Position numbers and translations under genes: made by a program
Part shown: piece by piece, positions 10,101 to 18,600 of the stretch
Layout of the letters: each line of letters begins with the position of its first letter
Position numbering within the stretch: position 1 is the first letter of the stretch
Notes under the pieces: generated by a model
What the model was told of the DNA's origin: nothing
What the model saw: the letters and a program-made list of their open reading frames with translations, nothing else
The model's database searches: none
DNA from: a virus
Reading direction: 5' to 3' (one strand)
DNA length: 64,000 nucleotides
IMG/VR virus record: IMGVR_UViG_3300040801_004519
Coordinates: 1-64,000 of that record

Positions 10101-12686
10101 AACAATGTGTTTTTCTCTGATGAAGAACTGCAAAGTTGGTCAAGCATCGGAGGGCAAGTATCGGGCATCGGATCATCGAAGATAGTTCGTAAGTTCTTGG
10201 CAGCCTCAGACGGGAACTTTTATGTAACAACTGATTCTGGAGTTCATAGGCTTGACAACAATGATGCTACCAAAAGGTGGGCGAGATGTTCTCCTCCAAA
10301 TGATAGTACAACAGACTCATACGGAATTTATGAAGATGACTCATTGGGTGCTATTGTTGTAAGCACGGCAAGAGGGCTTTCATACACGACTGATGGCGGC
10401 GACACTTGGACACAGTGGTCTGCCTTTGTGCGTAGAGAATCGATTTATGAGTTTATGAAAATTGGGACAAGTGTTTATGCTATTTCTGGCAATAAGCTTT
10501 TTCGCAAGAAAACGGATGATTCTACTTTTAAAGTGATGCATGTTTTCGAGAGTCGAATTCGTAGCATGGCTCATTTTAAGTCAAAAATCTACATTGCATC
10601 CGAAACTGGCGTTCACAGTTCCCAATACAACTTTGAAGATGAAGATGACAAGATCATTTTCAATTCTGTGATGCCAGAAGTGGCGACCCATGGGCAAAAG
10701 CTTGCTGCAAACTCTCTTGCAGTAATCTCTTCCAATCTTTTTATTGGGACTGAAAACAGATTGTGGGCAGCCTCTTCTCATACGAGGGCGTCGATCCAAT
10801 ACAGAAAATTTGGCTCCAATGCTCTCATGGTTTTTGTAGACGGAGAAGTAAGAAGGCTTGGATGGTATTTCTCTCTAAGCAATATTGTTTTTGATTCCCC
10901 TATATCTCCCTTGTCTGCTGTTTCCGTTTCTAATCAATTTGGAGACTGGTATTCTCAAGACAGGGGGTGGTTAACATCAGGCCCAGCCTCTCCAGTATCT
11001 GTTTTCATAAATAATGCAAAAGTTACGGAAGATCAACAGAGTGAAGCAACTTTCTCCGTTCCATTTAGTCTATCTTCAACAGCTTTATTGCGACAAAGAG
11101 TTTCTTCCGAAACTGTGTCGGATCAAGCTACGGCTTTGTCTATTATTGATAAGATGGAAGAACAGCTTGATGCCGCCAGACAGGCCCCCACTCAAGACCT
11201 AAGCGGCAATCCTGATAACTCTATTTTCGGCGAAGAAGTTCGCAAATACGCGGTCTTACTTGAAGAACTCAAGAATGTGTTTTTTGACGCATCTATATTT
11301 ACCGATCCAAATTTTAGATTTTCTTTGAATACCAATTCTAGTGCTGCAAGCCAGTACTTGGTTGATTCTGTAACAGTAGACTCAGCCGAAGGTCAGCTTT
11401 TCTTTCCAAGAGTTCGAGCAACTCAGTCTAGCAGAGAAAATACACTTAGCTCATCGGATAACTTTAATTCGTACTCTGTTGTTGAAATAGATGTTACTGG
11501 TACCTCAATTCAAGGTGAAGGAAAATACACACATGACGAGATAGAAGATTCCTTTTCGAAGAAACTGTCTTTCCTCGAAAGTCCCATTGCCCAAATACTT
11601 CGATCTAACACCATCAGGTCTGATATCTTCATGAACAATACTTACGAAGATAGCAGGGAAAAGACTTCTAGTACATCTCCACCGCACAATCTCAATATTT
11701 ACGGAGGATGCGAAAATACTTGGTATAGGAAGTTTGATTCTACCGTAGACTATTCTTTACGAGTCCGCAAAAATCCAGATAACCTGTCCCTTCTATTTCC
11801 TTCTTCGTGCATAATCGTTGAAGCGAGAAACGAAGTATGGGTTAGCGGTCTTGGCGGAATTATTGCAGTTGACATTGATTCTCTAACTGTATCAAGTGTA
11901 TTTAGAGTTGGTGACTCAAAAAACCTTCATCCGGCGAATACCGTCAACTCAATGTATGTATTCGATGACAGGGTTTTTGCAACTCTTCCGTCTTCCCTCT
12001 TAGAGTTTGATATAAGCTCACTTGATTCTATCAAGGATGATTCAGAAAACTCGCCAACAGGTTTAACTTCTGTTATAGTATACAACAACCAGCCTGTGGT
12101 TGCAGCACATAACGGAGTTTTTGTCCGCGATGTGACAAAATCATGGTTCCGATCTCTAGAGACCGAGCAACCCTGTGATGTTTGGGATGCTGGAGGCTTG
12201 GCAGTGGCCAGAGAAAGGCATAACAAATTTTACACTTCACCAACTGGAGAATCTTGGACTGAGAAGGGTGATGGAGGTATTCGCAACACGCCTGTCACCT
12301 CACTTGTTCGACACAGGACAAACCTGATTGCAACACCAAATGGTCTTTATGATGATAGCCTGACTTTATTTGCCAATACCACTCAATTTTCCAAAGCAAA
12401 TCTTCCTTCTGAAGGTGGTGCCAATGGCTCCCCGATCAACGATGTATTTTCAGATAAAGATGTTGCGGTAGTTGGAGTTTCGGATGGACGATACTATCTA
12501 TATGGAGGCGGCACAGGAATAACGGAGTATGTTGAGTATGATAACTCTGAAAACCTAGAGTTGATTCATAAAGTGCTTATTGTCAATGGCCTTCCCTGGC
12601 TTTTTGGCTCTGATCGTCTGCATATTCCATCCAGAGGCACCACAATCAAGCTTGCAACAGGTGAGAGACTACAGTGGCTAACTTAA
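7122..12686 (+). CDS. Giant fibronectin-III / BNR-propeller virion protein
   Basis: A protein of 1854 aa. The first ~110 residues form a distinct N-terminal domain of unknown family, possibly the virion-attachment part. About six fibronectin type III-like repeats follow up to about residue 700, recognised by recurring Trp, YxI and YTYMV-type strands. A central region then leads to photosystem-II-stability/BNR-like propeller repeats with Asp-box-like motifs (TTDGGDTWT, AGVDWTN), and the C-terminal third again looks propeller-like (NEVWVSGLGG). It has no obvious catalytic motif. It begins 20 bp after the preceding fibre gene and overlaps the next gene by 13 bp, which points to co-translation of a structural cassette. 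A tail-fibre or baseplate component is the best guess; the exact position in the virion cannot be read from sequence. Confidence 0.7.
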   Translation: MPLYTQHYRLGIKLSGEAYSASLDRARMLTIDSQLDFISDIVGDGKVFGWDVEPQTFGMSVGDGIGIIDKFVVQTFGPIFVPLDEGESFLFAKIREGQFGGYSDFAGPVSFNYVDESSPDAPSSASASAVSFESISLSWTESISDDAFEYEIWRSIDNTGSGWNSVTEPLVTVDGTVFVDTNLDQQTTYYYRIYTLDPSGNRSSTYASTSALTLDDLRVPLAPRGMQVFTSSSRIQVVWQSSPSNFVSGYRVSAQPLDVNGNPSGDSLSANIVSSSFYTFNGLDNGTRYKISVQAKQVNGVLSPEVSLNSTPSENDGPPDADSLAVEEFWDGTNLSLNLEWDQNSDSASGPPFRWQITLVEDGERNSNPILVSGLRQKVLINNARYGDESRPISEKSNYLVRIQAVNQSNTKSFGTISQIKTSKWSNPLPVSNVALNLFRNENLKVTWLNPVDDFERVLISLTKFDPAADSTSIIISDLSVGKAESYTSPILIESGVVYSASVVTVDSGGNKSEIQQTDFSTESGIPLPLPPTAVRARSRLGYVSVQWDVSLSLGIQKYKVYRTPFAFLGDPISATEIATVDSDVYQIDDYSVDVGERYTYMVVSIDSFGNESSGPSQGDFSFASADVTVDNSSGIEEPKDFEGNFDSDSFNLTWSNSNDGFDGYQVFRSENGGIYHRVASIGRSETSWSDTNFNKINGSTYSYVLRKYRNEAEFEIREKSALGKGSVFLGKLDVDSSGNVVYSEDAFVDLSMLRGPIRREARKRLAKHRHFKFSEEDDRRISLDTNWKVSDWSTSRGTVWTTEENIFDTGLFSVFIDGNPTNILYDLDKVRGELTFEESIDEDSLVEVVFSDLAETQGILPPQKVGDVSASRFDRGKIPKEAIPKISHEGRKRDRLLPRQNFYTSGDGFVFYPDDRANNSSTNNVDNFDSEMFYSLAPGSSEGSILAATGRSLMLSNNAGVDWTNVLTTNSLTDFFKDVYKIDDNNWVAISRNNVFFSDEELQSWSSIGGQVSGIGSSKIVRKFLAASDGNFYVTTDSGVHRLDNNDATKRWARCSPPNDSTTDSYGIYEDDSLGAIVVSTARGLSYTTDGGDTWTQWSAFVRRESIYEFMKIGTSVYAISGNKLFRKKTDDSTFKVMHVFESRIRSMAHFKSKIYIASETGVHSSQYNFEDEDDKIIFNSVMPEVATHGQKLAANSLAVISSNLFIGTENRLWAASSHTRASIQYRKFGSNALMVFVDGEVRRLGWYFSLSNIVFDSPISPLSAVSVSNQFGDWYSQDRGWLTSGPASPVSVFINNAKVTEDQQSEATFSVPFSLSSTALLRQRVSSETVSDQATALSIIDKMEEQLDAARQAPTQDLSGNPDNSIFGEEVRKYAVLLEELKNVFFDASIFTDPNFRFSLNTNSSAASQYLVDSVTVDSAEGQLFFPRVRATQSSRENTLSSSDNFNSYSVVEIDVTGTSIQGEGKYTHDEIEDSFSKKLSFLESPIAQILRSNTIRSDIFMNNTYEDSREKTSSTSPPHNLNIYGGCENTWYRKFDSTVDYSLRVRKNPDNLSLLFPSSCIIVEARNEVWVSGLGGIIAVDIDSLTVSSVFRVGDSKNLHPANTVNSMYVFDDRVFATLPSSLLEFDISSLDSIKDDSENSPTGLTSVIVYNNQPVVAAHNGVFVRDVTKSWFRSLETEQPCDVWDAGGLAVARERHNKFYTSPTGESWTEKGDGGIRNTPVTSLVRHRTNLIATPNGLYDDSLTLFANTTQFSKANLPSEGGANGSPINDVFSDKDVAVVGVSDGRYYLYGGGTGITEYVEYDNSENLELIHKVLIVNGLPWLFGSDRLHIPSRGTTIKLATGERLQWLT

Positions 12687-15600
12687 AACTTGCTCAAGTA
12701 TTTCAGACATCGCTGTCTGCCGTTTACGACCAATTCAAAACGAGCGGCAGTTATCCTAGTCTTCTTGTAAATAAATCGCTCGGGCTGAGTCTGGAAGAAT
12801 TTAAAGAACTAATGACGGGAAGAGACGTTCCCTTTTCCTCTCCTGATGGTTTAGATTATTACACCTTTACAGAGGACGAATGGAATAACTTCACCGCTGA
12901 AGAGTGGTACCATTTTCTTGGAAGTCCAAGCTATCTTCCTAGCAAAGCATCAATCTACTTAAACCTTGCAGGACAAAACCAAGGCCATTTCGTGGTCGAG
13001 GAAACGCTTGTTGTTGATGCATCGAATCATGCTGGTCTTAAAACTTCTACAGATAGTGGGTTCCTGCTGAGTCCTGGTACTGGAGGAGGCAGCATGGAGT
13101 CGATATTCGGTGGGTCGTCGCTTGATATATTTGAAAACCAAGGATTTGTAGAAAATGAATCTTCTTGGATACGATATCCTCTTCAGTTTAAAGATGATTC
13201 GGTTTATACGATAAATTTAAGACTCAAGGCAAAGGCTTCACATGGCGGAAGTTCTCGTCTGGGATTTTCAGTTGCTCTAGATGACCATCTGGTATATGAA
13301 CACAGCGAATCCGTGGTTGGAGACACCTGGATTTGGAGAAACTTTACAATTGTTGTACCTGACCCAGAGATTCACGACTTCAAAATAACTCCAACGACGC
13401 CAGAGATTTCGATTGATAAGATCGTCATTTCGAAAGACGATACAATCCCAACTGGCGAAGGTCCAGAAGCTGATCTATCTCCTTTTGTGACAGTTCACTC
13501 GCAGGTTTATTCTATCAATGATGAAACAGGTGAGCCGGAAAATCAGATGCCTGTTTATGATGCCAGAAACACTCTTGGTGATGTCTTGGACGAGGGATGG
13601 TATAACTTCGACTTAACTCCAGTTCTTTCCGGGGGAAGCTATTCCGAAACAAGTGAATTTGCCCTTGTTGTGAGTGTTTCTGGAGGCAACAATAACCATT
13701 TTGTGTCATGGGATACTTCTGTAGCATCAGAGAACATGCCTTCACTATCCTGGAATGGGGTGTCTTGGGAAGAGGATTCTACCAAGAACTATGCCTGCCT
13801 TATATATAGCAATCAGGTTGCTGTAAATGAGGAATGTGCAGTGTCTGTTCGGCCAGCACAACAGCTTGAATTAAAGGTTACAGATTTCAGAAAGGAAGAT
13901 GCCGTACTTGTAAATACGGCAATCGAAGAATCTGAATACAATGAAAACTTTGGTAAGATTGTTCTTGATTTACCGGCAAGCGAGGTCACGTTTGTAGTTG
14001 ATCACTCCGGCAGCATGACCTGGAACGATCCAGAAGGCGTACGCTTTGATTTGATAGACCGAGTATCAAAAAGAATCAATGCATCGCAAGGCGGAAACGC
14101 AAAATTCAATTTAGTAAAATTTGGTGGAAGCAAAATCCTTCCCTTCCTATTCACCTCACCAGTTGACTATCGTGGTGATGACCCGCAAGAGATACTTAAG
14201 CAGCATCTGCAAAACTCTAACTCTCCTATAGTCGGATATCGTCTAGTAAGACGGTCAGATAGTTTCCCTGAAAGTCCGATTGATGGTGATATAGTTTCTG
14301 ACGGAGTGTTCTCCAAGATACGTGACACAGACGTTATAGAAGGAACGCAGTACTTCTACAAACTTTATTCATATGATTCGAATAATAACTTCAGCCAAGG
14401 ACTTGAGTTTAGTTTTACTCCCAACTCAGATGGTCATCCTATAGGGGTGGGAAATCTTACTGCATCTGTCCTTCTTGGTACCGGAGTATCTAATGATGGA
14501 AATGTTGTTTCCTCATGGCATTTTGATGAGGGAGATGGAGATAATGCTTTTGATTTCGGAAATGATCAAGTCAGCCTCTCTGTCCCTAAAGAATCTAGGT
14601 GGTTAGATCAAACAAATGTTCCTGTCGGACGAAGTGGTATTCGTTTAGATGGAATTGAAGGTATTCGTTCGAATAGTGGTTTATCTACGTCTGGCGGTCT
14701 TGGTGACAAGATGACACTTGCGGCCTGGGTCTACTGGTACGGAGATGAAGGGACCATTATTTCGAGAGAATCTTCAAGCTCGACCAACTATATCCTTTCA
14801 ATAAGCTCTTCTGGAAACATCAACTTTCGATGTGCCGCTTCTCCGTTCTCATCGAGCACGGGAACGATTCCTAGCAATGAGTGGTGTCATGTATGCGTAA
14901 CAGTTGATCTGAGCCTTTCTGAGTCTCATTTCTATATAAACGGTGACCTAGACTCGCAGAAACCTTTAGCCTCAACCACGGATTCTTCATCTGCTATGCA
15001 AATAGTCGTGGGGGATAACTTTGCAGGTACAAGTACCTTTTTCGGAAGAATAACAGAGGTTTCAGTTCACGATGTTGTCAGAAACGAGGATTGGATTACC
15101 GAAGCAGCCACGCCAAAGGACGGAGAGCAAGATAATGGCGACAGAGTAGTCATTGCAAAATGGTTGGCAGATCAGGATTCTGGCAGCAAGGCTGTTGTGA
15201 CGCTGCATGAAGTCAAAGATGACCTTCCAATTCTTTCTTCCGAATCAGGCAATCATAAAAACATAGTTAATCAGTCACAAGGCTGGAACTGTGCTCAGGT
15301 TGGTCAAGGACTTCGGGCTGGGAAGACCTGGGATGTCCGTGTTTTCTCCAGAGAAGGCAATGTAGATAGTCAGGTACAAGATACCCCCGCTGTAGAGGTC
15401 AATATACCGCTAGTTGGCCCAGATATCTTTAAACCTGATCCCGAACCCGACTTAGCCCCTGTTTCAGCTTTTTCAGCAGTCAAGGTGCCCGGTGCGGCAA
15501 AGCTTTCTTGGTTGATGCCTGAAGACGCACGGGCTACATCTGTTCGCATATACAGAGATGCAAACGATTATCCAATTATATCGGAACATGGCGTTGTCGG

Positions 15601-18600
15601 ATCACTGGTTGGTTCGTTTGATCGTACGGTTTCTGAGCATGAAGTCAAGATATCAGGAGATGTGTATTTCACGATTGTAACAACTGACAATTTTGGAAAC
15701 ATTTCTTCTAGCAAATATGCATTCTTGTCATCAATTGGTGGAGAAGCCGTTACTCGACCACGCAACCCAACTAACGTCACCGTGAGTAGCCAAAACGGCG
15801 AGAGTGTTGAGGTATCCTTTAATATCGACAACCTTTTGCCTACAGAAAACGAATTCTACTTCGGAGATAGAGTATTTCTTTATGGTTTAGTTTTAGATGA
15901 ATATGGAAATGTTCTTAGATTACTCGATGGACTCAATCTTTCAAGACAGACAGAGGCTTCGATACAAAGCGATTCTGCATTTTATGATGTAAGCGACATT
16001 GAAACCCCAGATGCAGATCGGTTTGTTCAAGTCAATGGTTCATTTGGAGAAAATGGATTCCTAAGAGGTGGCGTAAGGTTTTCCACTGTTTCCAACCTTT
16101 TATTCCGAACAGATTTAGTTGACACAAAAATATACCTTTCTTATCTCCCGTCAGATTTCGATGAGAATGAAGATGAACCCGACAATTTTATTATTGCATC
16201 AACAGAAGTAAAGTTTATCAACCCACTCCAGGTTAATGTTGAAATTGTTGCTGAAGAAGATTTCTATGCAAGGCGACAAGCCCCTGTTCATGTGAGAGCT
16301 ACGACTACCTTTAGAGGTCAACCTTTGGCGTCTGCACGCTTACAGACAAGGAGAATCGACAACTATAGAGGTTATGAAACATTTACATTTGGTGGCAACG
16401 ATGACAGCATATGGGGGCCTGTGCAATCCAAGGTGTCTGATTCTGAGATAAATGATTTCTTCCTGAGTTCTACTGACACTCCAGCCTCAACTGAGTTTCA
16501 TGTTTATGCTGATGCTGCTGGCTTTAACAAACAGAAAATCATTAGATTCGATTTTCTCAATCCGTTGCAAGTTGATGTTGTCGCAAAAGCTCCATTAAAT
16601 AATGGAATAGATGTTCAAGAGCAAACAGCATTGGTTTATATGGTAAACCCGGACGACCCCGACATCACAACTCCTGTGCCAGACCTCACTCCCGTTCGAT
16701 GGTCCCTCAGTGAAAAGACGGGTGCTTCGAACAATATCATTAATGAGCAACCTTTCTACAGTACAGAAACAGGCATTAGAATTCAAAATGGGGTGTATTC
16801 ATACGTCCGAGATGGTGTTGCCAAAAAAGTGTTTGTTGGTCCCATTACTAATCTCTCCCAGTCATCGCAATTAGTCGGAAACCTTGAAGCATCGGTAGTG
16901 TTTGATAGTCTTTCTGCAAATGGTCAGGACGATCTGCATGTTAAACGATACCTTCCAGGTGAAGATGATGATGATTTTCAGGGGCCTCAAATTCAGCCGG
17001 TTTTCCTAGCTGAGTTTGATGAAGAAGTTAAAGAAATTTGGGCTGATGGAAAAGCATTTGCAAAGATGAGCATTATTCACGATGCAAGTGTCACATCATC
17101 AAACTTCTCTGAATGTTTCCTTGAATGTTCGAATGCGATGGATTTGGAAACAGTCTCTTTGACTCCTGGATCAATTATAACAATTTCCGTTCCACACAAT
17201 GATGTTGAAATTATCTGGGGCGATGTAGAAGAGATAAATGATTCAGAAGGCTCATATTTGGATACATCCAATGCAACGGTAGCCAAAAGAACTGCAAGTG
17301 TCGTCTTAAGCGAGGGCGAGACAACAAATGTCTGGTTCCGAGCCAACACCACAGACTTTGCTCCTCGATCCAGTAGTGGACTTCGAAGGTCTTGCTCATG
17401 TCTTCCATATGACAAGGACGACACTGGTGTCCCCATTTATCTTTCTACAACACTAACAATCAACAATGAGTTGAAAGTTGCCAGAGCGGGCGGTGGATCA
17501 GTGGAGGGAATTCCGCCAACAATTCTTCGCTTGAATGATCCCCTAGGATTTAGATTCGCTGACCTTCGTGTAGACGGTCAACCATCTTCAACATTCGTTG
17601 CCAATGGTACATCCACGAACGAATTTGTTTTTGAAGCAACATGGAGAGGCTCATCGTTGCCTCCTAGAAACAAGGTTTTCATCGAGAATGCAAACTCTGG
17701 ATCGCTTGCTCCGATTGAAATAATCAACGAACAAGAGTTCCTTCGAGCGGGCATTGATGTGCTCATAAACGCTGGAGGACCATTGCGAAGCTTTGCCACG
17801 ATCAAGGCGAAGCCAATATCCTCATCTGGAAGCTTTGAATCCACTTTTCAGGCTCATATGAGCTACGATGAGTCAGGTTCAGTAACAAGATTGAAGAACA
17901 TTTTGGTAAGTATATCATACTCCTCTTTTGTCGATGCTGCTCAAGTTGCAAACAGTACCATCTATGGAAAATCTCATAGGTATGACGTAAACTCTGATTC
18001 ATGGAGTTTGCTGGGTGACCTTGTAACTCCTCGGAGCGGACACATTATGGCTCATGACTCACTTAATGATGAGTTGTTTGTTGTAGGCGGAAGTTCTGGG
18101 AAAATCGTTCTAAGCTCTTCTGAGACATTTTCAGGTGGAACATGGTCGGAGACCAGTAGTATGTCTTTCGCGAGGTCATACGCCCTTTCAGCCGTCTCTG
18201 GAGACAAATTGTATGTGATTGGTGGCATCTCGTTTTCTCCTGTTTCTAACTCCTTCTTCATCAGCGCTGCTGTGGAGTCATACGATTTTGCCACACGTAC
18301 GTGGGAAGTTCTTTCGCCAATGCCATCACTTAACATTCTGAATGAGAATGTTCCATATGGCGTTGCAATGGGTAATACTGTAGTTTCAGGTGGGAAAATT
18401 TACGTTTTAAGTGGAATCAGTTCAATTTCTTACGACGTTGAACTGAAGAGATATATCGTGGATCGCTTTAACGATAGGGTTCTTGTTTACGATATTGCCA
18501 ATGACGAGTGGTCTGCATCGAGTCAGGTTGATTTCCCTGCTTTTGAGCGGCTTGGAGCTTTACACTTTAATGAATCAGGCAATGTAAAAGTTTTGGGTGG